Shown: one piece after another, positions 55,639 through 64,000 of the stretch | How the letters are laid out: each line of letters starts with the position of its first letter | Position numbering within the stretch: position 1 is the stretch's first letter | Source of the DNA: Bartonella tamiae Th239 | GTDB taxonomy: Bacteria > Pseudomonadota > Alphaproteobacteria > Rhizobiales > Rhizobiaceae | Length of the DNA: 64,000 bases | Direction of reading: 5' to 3' | Assembly: GCF_000278275.1 (NCBI RefSeq) | Contig: NZ_JH725147.1 | Coordinates: 1,619,063 to 1,683,062, forward strand | Translations under genes and position numbers: made by a program | Notes under the pieces: generated by a model | What the model was told of the DNA's origin: nothing | Databases searched by the model: none | Seen by the model: the letters and a program-made list of their open reading frames with translations, nothing else

Positions 55639-56232
55639 TTATTGTGTTTTCATATGTGCTTTTATAATAATATCGGGATCATCGACGGCACCATTATTGC
55701 TCGTGCTCCCTTTTTTAATTTTATCGACTATATCCATTCCTTTAATCACTTGACCAATAATTGTGTATTGACCGTCTAAAAACGGCGCATCTTCATAGCA
55801 AATGAAAAATTGTGAATTGGCTGAATTTGGATTTTGAGAACGTGCCATACCAACCGTCCCACGCTTAAAATGTTCTTTTGAAAATTCGGCGTACAAATCA
55901 GGATAATGAGAACCACCCATTCCAGCGCGACGCGGATTGTAATCTTCACCACCCTTTTTACCAAATCTTACATCTCCAGTCTGTGCCATAAAGCCTGGAA
56001 TTACACGGTGAAAAACAACATTGTCATAAGCCCCTTCTTTTACAAGCTTTTCAACCTGATCAACATGTTTGGGTGCCAAATCAGGACGCAATTGAATGGC
56101 AACATCACCATCTTTCAAAGTCAGCACAATCGTGTTATTTCTATCCAGATTATGATTTTGCGCACTAGCAAATGCTAAAAATCCAAATAATATAAGAATA
56201 ACAGCCATAATGCGTTGAATAATTTTATGCAT
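55639..56232 (-). CDS. ppiA: exported cyclophilin-type peptidyl-prolyl isomerase
   Basis: This 197-residue protein has a Sec signal peptide (about 1-25, ending ASAQ) and then the same cyclophilin core as its neighbour (FHRVIPGFMAQTGD, GTVGMARSQNPNSANSQFFIC). It probably works in the periplasm. Its start overlaps the coaD stop by 8 bases, so it is translationally coupled to coaD, with ppiB just downstream. A charged loop near the C-terminus (KGSTSNNGAVDDPD) differs from ppiB. Confidence 0.92.
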   Translation of the reverse strand: MHKIIQRIMAVILILFGFLAFASAQNHNLDRNNTIVLTLKDGDVAIQLRPDLAPKHVDQVEKLVKEGAYDNVVFHRVIPGFMAQTGDVRFGKKGGEDYNPRRAGMGGSHYPDLYAEFSKEHFKRGTVGMARSQNPNSANSQFFICYEDAPFLDGQYTIIGQVIKGMDIVDKIKKGSTSNNGAVDDPDIIIKAHMKTQ

Positions 56233-56737
56233 TTTTTTCTTCCTTTAAGGATCTTTTTTCTTTTAAAGCCTGCGCAACATTTTTGGGCACAAAAGCCGAA
56301 ACATCTCCATCCATTGCTGAAATTTGACGCACCAAAGTCGCTGTAATAGCACGCAATGCAGGATTAGCAGGCAAAAATACTGTTTTAATCTCAGGTGCCA
56401 TGGCAAAATTCATACCAGCCATTTGCATTTCATAATTAAAATCACTGCTATCACGAAGACCTCGAATGATGCATGACGCATTAACTTGTCGCGCTTTTTC
56501 AACCAACAAAGTATCAAATGAAATAACTGTTATTCTTTTTGCCTCATTGCCAAAAAAATCATGACAACTTTCAACAATCATTTTTTGTCTATCTTCAAAA
56601 CTAAATAAAGGCGTCTTCGATGCATGTATGCCAATTGCCACAAACAATTTTTCTACAATATGCAATGCTCCGCCTAAAATATCCAAATGCCCATTAGTTA
56701 AGGGATCGAAAGAACCGGCAAAAATCGCTGTTTTCAT
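56225..56737 (-). CDS. coaD: phosphopantetheine adenylyltransferase
   Basis: CoaD adenylates 4'-phosphopantetheine to dephospho-CoA. The 170 residues have the nucleotidyltransferase motif AGSFDPLTNGHLDI (TxGH type) near the start, the IIRGLRDSSDFNYEMQMAGMN block, and the Ser/Thr-Arg region ATLVRQI at about residues 128-134. Length is typical. It lies between gyrA and ppiA, and its 3' end overlaps ppiA by 8 bases. Confidence 0.96.
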   Translation of the reverse strand: MKTAIFAGSFDPLTNGHLDILGGALHIVEKLFVAIGIHASKTPLFSFEDRQKMIVESCHDFFGNEAKRITVISFDTLLVEKARQVNASCIIRGLRDSSDFNYEMQMAGMNFAMAPEIKTVFLPANPALRAITATLVRQISAMDGDVSAFVPKNVAQALKEKRSLKEEKNA

Positions 56738-56773
56738 TCTTTCGCTCCCTTCGCTTTTCGAACATATTAATTG

Positions 56774-59569
56774 TTAATCATCAGTTTTCAACGGTGTTGT
56801 TGCCGTTGACATAGAATTTTCTATATCATGATCTACATCTTCACTTATCGATACATCATCTTCAGGTTCTGAGATGCGTTCAACAGATACAACTTTTTCA
56901 TTCGCTGCGGTATTGAAAATTGTCACACCCTTTGTTGATCGCCCAGCAATACGAATTCCATCAACGGGAACACGTATAAGCTGTCCACCATCAGAAACAA
57001 GCATGATTTGATCGCGAATTTCCACTGGAAATGCCGCGATCAATTTTCCAATTTCACCGCGTTTTGAAGGATCCGTTGCACGAATTCCTTTACCACCGCG
57101 TCCTGAAATACGAAATTCATAGGATGAAGATCGTTTACCATAACCATATTCGCTCACCGTCAAAAGAGTTTGTTCGCGTTCACTAAGATCCTTATAACGC
57201 TCATCACTCAATTCTGTTTCAACATATCCTTCATCTTCAACAACAAGAGACACATCATCCGCATCGGCACCTTCTGCTCGGCGTTCTGCGATTGCCCGCT
57301 TTAAGTATGCAGTTCGCTCAGCCGGTGTAGCGTCAACATGACCCAATATTGTCATTGAAATAACTTTATCGCCCTTGCCCAAATTGATACCACGAACACC
57401 GATTGAATTTCGGCCTGCAAACACACGCACATCAGTCACAGGAAAACGAATACACTGTCCGTCAGCAGTTGTTAAAACAACATCATCATTTTCCATACAG
57501 GTCTCAACTGAAAGGATTTCATCACCTTCTTCATCAAGTTTCATAGCAATTTTACCATTGCGATTGACTTGAACAAAATCAGAAAGTTTATTACGTCGAA
57601 CTGTTCCACGCGTTGTTGCAAACATCACATCAAGCGCACTCCAGCTGACCTCATCTTCTGGTAAAGGCATAATCGTCGTAATGCGCTCGCCTTGTTGAAG
57701 TGGTAACATATTAATTAACGCTTTACCCCGTGACTGAGGACTTCCTACAGGCAAACGCCACACTTTTTCTTTATATACGATGCCGCGTGATGAAAAAAAC
57801 AAGACAGGTGTATGAGTATTTGCGACAAAAAGTCGTGTAACAAAATCCTCATCTTTTGTTGACATGCCAGAACGGCCTTTACCACCACGCCTTTGAGAGC
57901 GATAGGTATTTAATGGTACACGTTTAATGTAGCCACTATGACTGACAGTAACCACCATATCTTCACGAGCAATTAAATCCTCGTCATCCATTTCTGCTCC
58001 ACCAAGACCAAATTCTGTCCGTCTTGGTGTTGCAAACTCGTCGCGTAAAGCAATCATTTCGTCTTTAACAATTGTCATAATACGCGTGCGTGATGCCAAT
58101 ATATCAAGATAATCTGTAATTTCTGCGCCAATTGTGTTTAATTCATCAGCAATTTCATCACGACCTAATGCAGTCAAGCGTTGTAATCTTAGCTCTAAGA
58201 TAGCACGAGCCTGATCTTCAGAAAGATTATATGTGTTATCCTCGTGAATAATATGACGTGGATCATCAATCAACTTAATCAGCGGCGCGACATCAGAGGC
58301 GGGCCAACGACGTGTCATTAACTGTTCACGCGCACTTTGAGGATCAGGCGCTTTTCTAATTAATGCAATAATTTCATCAATATTGGCAACAGCGATAGCC
58401 AAACCAACCAAAACATGCGCTCTTTCGCGTGCTTTACGTAAAAGATATTTTGTACGACGACGAACAACTTCCTCACGAAAGGACACAAATGCTTTTAACA
58501 AGTCCATAAGTGTCATCAATTCGGGTTTACCACCATTGAGCGCAACCATATTACACCCAAAGGAAGTCTGCAGTGGTGTATAGCGATAGAGCTGATTAAG
58601 CACAACATCAGCAACGGCATCCCGCTTCAACTCAATCACAACACGATAACCATCGCGGTCAGACTCATCACGTAGATCAGAAATACCTTCAATGCGTTTA
58701 TCACGCACCAACTCAGCCATTTTTTCAATCATTGTTGCTTTATTCACTTGATAGGGAACTTCACTAACAATGATTGCTTGACGATCATTTCGAATTTCTT
58801 CAATATCGACCTTTGCACGCATGATAATAGAACCGCGCCCCGTCTCATAAGCCGAACGGATTCCAGACCGCCCTAAGATGATACCGCCTGTTGGAAAATC
58901 TGGACCTGGAATGATTTCAATCATTTCATCAAGAGACAAAGCCGGATTATCAATCAGCGCCACACAACCATTAAGAACCTCACCTAAATTATGCGGAGGA
59001 ATATTGGTCGCCATGCCGACAGCAATACCGCCAGAACCATTCACCAAAAGATTAGGAAAACGTGCAGGTAAAACAACAGGTTCTTTTTCACGTCCGTCAT
59101 AATTATCTTGAAAATCAACGGTATCTTTATCAATATCGAAAAGTAAATTCTCTGAAACCTTTTCCAAACGACATTCTGTATAACGCATCGCAGCGGGGGG
59201 ATCACCGTCGATCGACCCAAAATTACCCTGCCCATCAATAAGTGGATTACGCAATGAAAAATCTTGCGCCATGCGCACTAAAGCGTCATAAATTGATGTA
59301 TCACCATGAGGATGGAATTTACCCATCACTTCACCAATAACACCGGCTGATTTACGATAAGATTTATTAAATGAAAGTCCCATCTCGTTCATAGCATAAA
59401 GGATGCGCCGATGAACAGGCTTCAAACCATCACGCACATCAGGTAATGCACGCGATACAATGACACTCATTGCATAATCAAGATACGAACGCTGCATTTC
59501 CTCAACTATGTTTACTGGTTCAATGCCATCGGGAGCATCAGAATCAGGCGGCAAAATTTGATCATTCAC
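56774..59569 (-). CDS. gyrA: DNA gyrase subunit A
   Basis: GyrA cuts and religates DNA in negative supercoiling. I start at GTG 59569 ([15 protein letters not shown]), which has AGGAAGG ten bases upstream and matches the short start I recall for relatives; an upstream in-frame ATG at 59644 is unsupported. The catalytic Tyr lies in AAMRYTE. The quinolone region reads [10 protein letters not shown] with Thr91, the equivalent of E. coli Ser83. The GyrA-box QRRGGKG and the beta-pinwheel repeats follow. An acidic tail ([13 protein letters not shown]) closes the 931-residue protein. Confidence 0.96.
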   Translation of the reverse strand: MNDQILPPDSDAPDGIEPVNIVEEMQRSYLDYAMSVIVSRALPDVRDGLKPVHRRILYAMNEMGLSFNKSYRKSAGVIGEVMGKFHPHGDTSIYDALVRMAQDFSLRNPLIDGQGNFGSIDGDPPAAMRYTECRLEKVSENLLFDIDKDTVDFQDNYDGREKEPVVLPARFPNLLVNGSGGIAVGMATNIPPHNLGEVLNGCVALIDNPALSLDEMIEIIPGPDFPTGGIILGRSGIRSAYETGRGSIIMRAKVDIEEIRNDRQAIIVSEVPYQVNKATMIEKMAELVRDKRIEGISDLRDESDRDGYRVVIELKRDAVADVVLNQLYRYTPLQTSFGCNMVALNGGKPELMTLMDLLKAFVSFREEVVRRRTKYLLRKARERAHVLVGLAIAVANIDEIIALIRKAPDPQSAREQLMTRRWPASDVAPLIKLIDDPRHIIHEDNTYNLSEDQARAILELRLQRLTALGRDEIADELNTIGAEITDYLDILASRTRIMTIVKDEMIALRDEFATPRRTEFGLGGAEMDDEDLIAREDMVVTVSHSGYIKRVPLNTYRSQRRGGKGRSGMSTKDEDFVTRLFVANTHTPVLFFSSRGIVYKEKVWRLPVGSPQSRGKALINMLPLQQGERITTIMPLPEDEVSWSALDVMFATTRGTVRRNKLSDFVQVNRNGKIAMKLDEEGDEILSVETCMENDDVVLTTADGQCIRFPVTDVRVFAGRNSIGVRGINLGKGDKVISMTILGHVDATPAERTAYLKRAIAERRAEGADADDVSLVVEDEGYVETELSDERYKDLSEREQTLLTVSEYGYGKRSSSYEFRISGRGGKGIRATDPSKRGEIGKLIAAFPVEIRDQIMLVSDGGQLIRVPVDGIRIAGRSTKGVTIFNTAANEKVVSVERISEPEDDVSISEDVDHDIENSMSTATTPLKTDD

Positions 59570-59779
59570 GGTTGTATTACCTTCCTGGTAAGAATCACTT
59601 AAACCTTTATACCGAAAAACATAGCAAAATGCCAATTTAGGCATACCAATATAAAAACAAATAATCTCTTTTTTTCAAAGACTTATGTCATTAAAATAAA
59701 AAGCAGTGGATGAACGTTTCGCTTTTTACACCAAATAAGGTAACAACAAGCATAAACAAACTATAAAGGATTGCCAAAA

Positions 59780-60421
59780 ATGGCCGAAATCGTTCTCATC
59801 ATAAATGCGCTAATCACGCTTTTAGTAACGATTGATCCACCAGGATTGGTACCTATATTTTTGCGTTTAACTTATGGCATGACTGGCGTTGAACGACGTG
59901 CTACGGCAATTACAGCAGCAATTATTTCTTTTTTTATTCTCACCGCTTTCGCTTTAGCAGGAGAAACCATTTTAAATGGTTTAGGCATTTCCATTGGTGC
60001 TTTTCAAATTGCTGGCGGTATTCTTCTCTTTGTTATTGCGTTTGAAATGATTTTTGAAAAGCGTTCTGAACGCAAAGAGCAAAGTGCACAAATTGCTATC
60101 ACAAAAGATCATATTAGAAATATTGCGGCTTTCCCGCTCGCTCTTCCTATGATTTCTGGTCCTGGAGCGATATCCGCAACGATATTGATGGCAAGTAAAA
60201 ATACTGGATTTTCTGGTTCGATTGTTTCATGCATTGTTATTTTAGGCGCCGTCCTTGCATGTTATGGATTTATGATGCTCGCACATCCTATCGACAGAAT
60301 TCTCGGCGAAACAGGAAGAACAATAGTAACACGTCTTTTTGGTGTTTTACTTGCAGCACTTGCGGTTCAATTTGTTGCTAATGGCGTTATAGCAATTTTT
60401 CTATCACCAGTATCTTCATGA
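59780..60421 (+). CDS. MarC-family integral membrane protein
   Basis: This 213-residue protein has six predicted membrane segments and the MarC signature TLLVTIDPPGLVPIFLRL, AGGILLFVIAFEMIF and FPLALPMISGPGAISATILMA. The family was once linked to multiple antibiotic resistance, but its role is unproven. I take ATG at 59780 (MAEIVLIINAL) after AAAGGA rather than a TTG nine bases earlier. It is divergent from gyrA, a placement I recall from related genomes. Confidence 0.9.
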   Translation: MAEIVLIINALITLLVTIDPPGLVPIFLRLTYGMTGVERRATAITAAIISFFILTAFALAGETILNGLGISIGAFQIAGGILLFVIAFEMIFEKRSERKEQSAQIAITKDHIRNIAAFPLALPMISGPGAISATILMASKNTGFSGSIVSCIVILGAVLACYGFMMLAHPIDRILGETGRTIVTRLFGVLLAALAVQFVANGVIAIFLSPVSS

Positions 60422-60695
60422 TATATCAAAGAGATGTAATCTGATTTATTATCAACAATACGATAAAAGATAAAAATCTTAAGCGTGCGAAATAACACGC
60501 AATCTAAATAAATAAGAGTGATAACATAATACAAAAACACATAATAAAAAAAATTATTTTCAAATTTGCAAACAGCTATCATTAAAAATATTATTTACGT
60601 TTCGTTCTTTATCTTTAGAATATCATGTAATACTACGCTGAAAATATAGAGACTCTAGACGTCGTCTATCTATCAACCAAAAAAGACATTTGACC

Positions 60696-61217
60696 TTAAA
60701 AGGGCACTTCATCATCCAATTCACGAGAAAAATCACCTGGCTCTGATAAATTTCCACCACGATCATTATTAGCTCCGTAACCGCCAGAAGACGTATTACC
60801 ATAATTTGATGCTCCATAACCACCAGATGATTGATCTTGCACTTGCGTACGGCCACCACCTTCGCCACGACTATCAAGCATTTGTAATTCACCACGGTAC
60901 TTTTGCAAAACCACTTCTGTCGTATAACGATCATTGCCATTTTGGTCTTGCCATTTACGTGTTTGCAATTGACCTTCAATATATATTTTGGCACCTTTTT
61001 TTACATATTGTTCAACAACTTTAACCAGATTATCATTGAAGATGACAATATTATGCCATTCTGTGCGCTCACGACGTTCACCCGTATTACGATCTTTCCA
61101 ACTTTCAGATGTTGCAATACGCAGACTAGCAACCTGATCTCCTGAATTCATGCGGCGAATTTCAGGATCTGCACCCAAATTGCCAATTAAGATCACTTTG
61201 TTTACACTACCAGCCAT
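60696..61217 (-). CDS. ssb: single-stranded DNA-binding protein
   Basis: SSB coats single-stranded DNA in replication, recombination and repair. The 173 residues have the OB-fold (about 1-112: [28 protein letters not shown] and [17 protein letters not shown]), then a flexible Gly/Ser/Tyr-rich linker with GGYGA repeats (about 120-158). The last six residues, DDEVPF, are the acidic tip that recruits partner proteins. It is divergent from uvrA. The SOS box in between lies beside uvrA and may not act on ssb. Confidence 0.97.
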   Translation of the reverse strand: MAGSVNKVILIGNLGADPEIRRMNSGDQVASLRIATSESWKDRNTGERRERTEWHNIVIFNDNLVKVVEQYVKKGAKIYIEGQLQTRKWQDQNGNDRYTTEVVLQKYRGELQMLDSRGEGGGRTQVQDQSSGGYGASNYGNTSSGGYGANNDRGGNLSEPGDFSRELDDEVPF

Positions 61218-61550
61218 GACATGAACTCCAAATCACAAATTTATATTTTATAACGATCATTAACGATTAATTTGTATGAACACTAAAAATGTCTTCTAAA
61301 AATTTAGCAAGTCATTTGGACTCAATCAAACATAAAAATCTTTTAAACGTCCCGATATTCAATTATTTTCAATAATCACACTTATTTACACGGTTTTGTC
61401 ATATAGCATATAAAAAGCGAGATAGATTTTTATCTTTCCACAGATGTTGTTTATAAAACGATACAAAACATATGATAGAGGCATGGACATTTAAATTCAA
61501 AACACTTATCTGATAATCATTGTTCCATATTTGTTCTCTTAAGGCGCGTT
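61218..61550. other. ssb-uvrA divergent intergenic region
   Basis: These 333 bases hold the uvrA SOS box (61522-61536) near the right end. The middle is AT-rich with promoter-like stretches but no frame or RNA that I can support. Confidence 0.7.
61522..61536 (+). promoter_or_regulatory. LexA (SOS) box upstream of uvrA
   Basis: GTTC-CATATTT-GTTC is an exact alphaproteobacterial LexA operator, ending 14 bases before the uvrA start. It implies SOS control of uvrA by the lexA gene in this same window. Confidence 0.88.
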
Positions 61551-64000
61551 ATGTCAGATCAAAAATTTATTTCAATTCGTGGTGCACGTGAGCATAATTT
61601 AAAAAACATTGACCTTGATCTTCCACGCGATAAGCTTATCATTATGACAGGTCTTTCTGGCTCAGGAAAATCTTCCCTTGCATTTGATACCATTTATGCT
61701 GAAGGGCAAAGACGTTATGTTGAAAGTCTTTCCGCCTATGCGCGCCAATTTTTAGAAATGATGCAAAAACCAGATGTTGATCAAATTGATGGTTTATCTC
61801 CTGCAATCTCTATTGAACAAAAAACGACAAGCCGTAACCCGCGCTCAACTGTCGGAACAGTCACTGAAATTCATGATTATATGCGCCTTTTATTTGCGCG
61901 TGTTGGCGTTCCTTATTCGCCAGCTACTGGTCTGCCTATTGAGAGCCAGACGATTAGTCAAATGGTTGATCGTGTTATGGCTCTATCAGAGGGAACACGC
62001 CTTTTTATTATGGCACCGATAGCACGTGGGCGCAAAGGCGAATTTAAAAAGGAAATGGCTGAGCTTTTAAAAAAAGGGTTTCAGCGTGTAAAAATTGATG
62101 GTGTTTTTTACGAAATTAGTGATGCTCCAGCACTCGATAAAAAATTTAAACATGATATTGATGTTGTGGTCGATCGTATTGTTGTGCGCGCTGATTTAAC
62201 GACACGTCTTGCCGATAGTTTAGAAACATCATTACGTCTTTCTGATGGTTTAGCTATTGCAGAATTGGCTGATAAACCCTTACCTGCCAATGAAACTGCG
62301 GGCGGATCAGCCAATAAATCTAGAAATGAAACTCATGAAAATTTGCTTTTTTCAGAAAAATTTGCCTGCCCAGTTTCTGGTTTCACCATTCCTGAAATTG
62401 AACCAAGACTTTTTTCTTTTAATAATCCTTTTGGTGCCTGTCCTCATTGTGATGGATTAGGAGTGAGACAATCAATTGATCCCAAACTTGTAGTGCCAGA
62501 CGATCACTATACTTTAAAAGCAGGTGCCGTTGCCCCTTGGTCAAAATCCTCATCTCCCTATTATACTCAAACTTTAGAAGCCTTAGGTAAAGCCTATGGA
62601 TTTAAATTGGGCAATAAATGGAAAGATCTTTCTGAAGAAGCCCGTCAAGCTATTTTATATGGTACTGGCAAAAAAGAAATCGAATTCATCTATAGTGATG
62701 GGTTACGCTCCTATACAGTCAAAAAAACCTTTGAAGGCGTGATCCCTAATCTGGAACGGCGTTGGAAAGAAACAGATTCTGCATGGTCACGTGAAGAGAT
62801 AGAACGCTATATGTCATCATCACCCTGCCCTGCATGTGATGGATATCGATTAAAACCAGAAGCTTTGGCTGTAAAAATTGACAAAATGCATATCGGACAA
62901 GTATCTGAAATGTCAATTTCTAAAGCAGATCAATGGTTTAGTGAAGTTACTGAAAGTTTTACTGAAAAGCAACGCGATATTGCCAACCGAATTTTAAAAG
63001 AAATTCGTGAGAGATTAACCTTTCTCAATGATGTTGGTTTAGATTATCTCACATTATCACGTAATTCTGGCACGTTATCTGGAGGAGAAAGCCAGCGTAT
63101 TCGTCTTGCTTCACAAATTGGCTCTGGCTTAACAGGCGTGCTTTATGTGCTTGATGAACCCTCTATTGGTTTACACCAGCGTGATAATGCTCGTCTTCTT
63201 GAAACGCTTCATCATTTGCGTGATCTTGGCAATACCGTCATTGTGGTTGAGCATGATGAAGACGCGATATTAACATCAGATTATGTGGTTGATATAGGCC
63301 CTGCCGCAGGTGTGCAAGGAGGATATGTGATTGCACAAGGCACACCGAAAGACATTATGAATGAACCTGCGTCATTAACAGGGCAATATTTATCAGGAAA
63401 AATAGAAGTTCCAGTACCTGCACAAAGACGACAACTTTCAAAAACAAAAAAAATAAAAGTTGTCGGTGCCAGTGGGAACAATTTAAAAAATGTCAGTGCC
63501 GAAATACCACTAGGAACATTTACTTGTGTGACGGGTGTTTCTGGCGGCGGAAAATCAACATTTCTAATTGAAACATTATATAAAGCTGCTTCAAGAAAAA
63601 TAATGGGAAGCAGAGAACATCCTGCTGATTATAATAAAATTACAGGTCTCGAATTTCTTGATAAAGTCATTGATATTGATCAATCACCAATTGGACGAAC
63701 ACCGCGCTCTAACCCTGCAACATATACAGGAGCATTTACGCCCATTAGAGAATGGTTTGCGAGCCTGCCTGAAGCAAAAGCCCGCGGTTATCAAGCGGGT
63801 CGTTTTTCCTTTAATGTCAAAGGAGGACGGTGTGAAGCCTGTCAAGGTGATGGCGTTATAAAAATTGAAATGCATTTTCTGCCCGATGTTTATGTCACAT
63901 GTGATGTCTGTCAAGGCAAACGTTATAACCGTGAAACTCTTGATATCACGTTCAAAGGGAAATCAATTGCTGATGTTTTAGATATGACCGTTGAAGAGGG
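61551..64000 (+). CDS. uvrA: UvrABC excinuclease subunit A (3' end cut by window edge)
   Basis: UvrA is the damage-recognising ATPase of nucleotide excision repair. About 816 codons are present; roughly the last 150 residues lie outside. Seen in order are Walker [10 protein letters not shown] near residue 32, the first zinc site with CPHCDG, the ABC signature [16 protein letters not shown] with [17 protein letters not shown], the second Walker [10 protein letters not shown], and the second zinc finger CEACQG...CDVCQGK. ATG 61551 follows AAGGCG and an SOS box. It is divergent from ssb. Confidence 0.97.
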   Translation, partial: MSDQKFISIRGAREHNLKNIDLDLPRDKLIIMTGLSGSGKSSLAFDTIYAEGQRRYVESLSAYARQFLEMMQKPDVDQIDGLSPAISIEQKTTSRNPRSTVGTVTEIHDYMRLLFARVGVPYSPATGLPIESQTISQMVDRVMALSEGTRLFIMAPIARGRKGEFKKEMAELLKKGFQRVKIDGVFYEISDAPALDKKFKHDIDVVVDRIVVRADLTTRLADSLETSLRLSDGLAIAELADKPLPANETAGGSANKSRNETHENLLFSEKFACPVSGFTIPEIEPRLFSFNNPFGACPHCDGLGVRQSIDPKLVVPDDHYTLKAGAVAPWSKSSSPYYTQTLEALGKAYGFKLGNKWKDLSEEARQAILYGTGKKEIEFIYSDGLRSYTVKKTFEGVIPNLERRWKETDSAWSREEIERYMSSSPCPACDGYRLKPEALAVKIDKMHIGQVSEMSISKADQWFSEVTESFTEKQRDIANRILKEIRERLTFLNDVGLDYLTLSRNSGTLSGGESQRIRLASQIGSGLTGVLYVLDEPSIGLHQRDNARLLETLHHLRDLGNTVIVVEHDEDAILTSDYVVDIGPAAGVQGGYVIAQGTPKDIMNEPASLTGQYLSGKIEVPVPAQRRQLSKTKKIKVVGASGNNLKNVSAEIPLGTFTCVTGVSGGGKSTFLIETLYKAASRKIMGSREHPADYNKITGLEFLDKVIDIDQSPIGRTPRSNPATYTGAFTPIREWFASLPEAKARGYQAGRFSFNVKGGRCEACQGDGVIKIEMHFLPDVYVTCDVCQGKRYNRETLDITFKGKSIADVLDMTVEE

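Noticed and set aside
1..64000. CRISPR arrays, insertion sequences, integrases or prophage genes
   Set aside because: No spaced direct repeats, transposase-like frames or tRNA-flanked insertions were seen; the pseudogenes are explained by point mutations and small deletions.

Overview
The window is an AT-rich stretch of an alphaproteobacterial chromosome. It most likely comes from the Hyphomicrobiales near Bartonellaceae, for example an early-branching or gut-associated Bartonella relative; this is inferred, and no species is claimed. The reasons are housekeeping blocks whose order I recall from Brucella and Bartonella (prfB, PBP1A, amidase, rne; and tgt, queA, two cyclophilins, coaD, gyrA, marC, ssb, uvrA), direct-repeat LexA boxes of the alphaproteobacterial GTTC-N7-GTTC type, and a cobaltochelatase-type (CobN) cobalamin pathway. 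There are no rRNA or tRNA genes, CRISPR arrays, insertion sequences or phage genes that I can see.

Layout. 1-2.8 kb: a large AsmA/YhdP-like envelope protein, cut by the left edge, divergent from a peroxiredoxin and a small secreted protein. 3.8-12.3 kb: prfB (with its programmed +1 frameshift), PBP1A, N-acetylmuramoyl-L-alanine amidase, and the divergent rne with a long structured leader. 12.6-15.3 kb: lexA with its own SOS box, the Bpt aminoacyl-tRNA-protein transferase and a YrbL-like protein. 15.5-19.3 kb: a three-subunit periplasmic FAD sugar/polyol dehydrogenase (cytochrome c, GMC flavoprotein, Tat-exported small subunit). 19.5-26 kb: an L-fucose/L-fuconate degradation operon with a divergent FadR-type regulator. 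Its first two enzymes (sugar dehydrogenase and lactonase) are pseudogenes, while fuconate dehydratase, the keto-deoxy-fuconate dehydrogenase, the FAH-family hydrolase and the transporter are intact. 26-32.5 kb: an HxlR/MFS pair, a DUF482 protein, a META-domain protein, glutaredoxin 2, a DUF486 protein and icd. 32.9-50 kb: a cobalamin cluster (cobD, cobB, cobA, cbiD, cobK, cobM, cobE, cobO, cobN, cobW, cobU, cobQ) with transporters and a TerB-like gene interspersed. About 50.06-50.21 kb: an array of four hairpins ending in a strong terminator, a candidate small RNA. 50.3-64 kb: an AbrB-family membrane protein, an LLM flavin oxidoreductase, then the tgt-to-uvrA housekeeping block, with uvrA cut by the right edge.

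How the genes work together. The fuc operon can still be read as turning L-fuconate into pyruvate and lactate, but not as making fuconate from L-fucose in the cytoplasm. The neighbouring periplasmic dehydrogenase could in principle supply the oxidised sugar acid; this is a hypothesis. The cobalamin set covers uroporphyrinogen methylation, some ring-contraction-stage methylations, side-chain amidation, cobalt insertion, adenosylation and nucleotide-loop activation. It lacks cobH, cobI, cobJ, cobL, cobG/cobZ, cobS/cobT, cobV and cobC inside this window, so the pathway is either split or incomplete.
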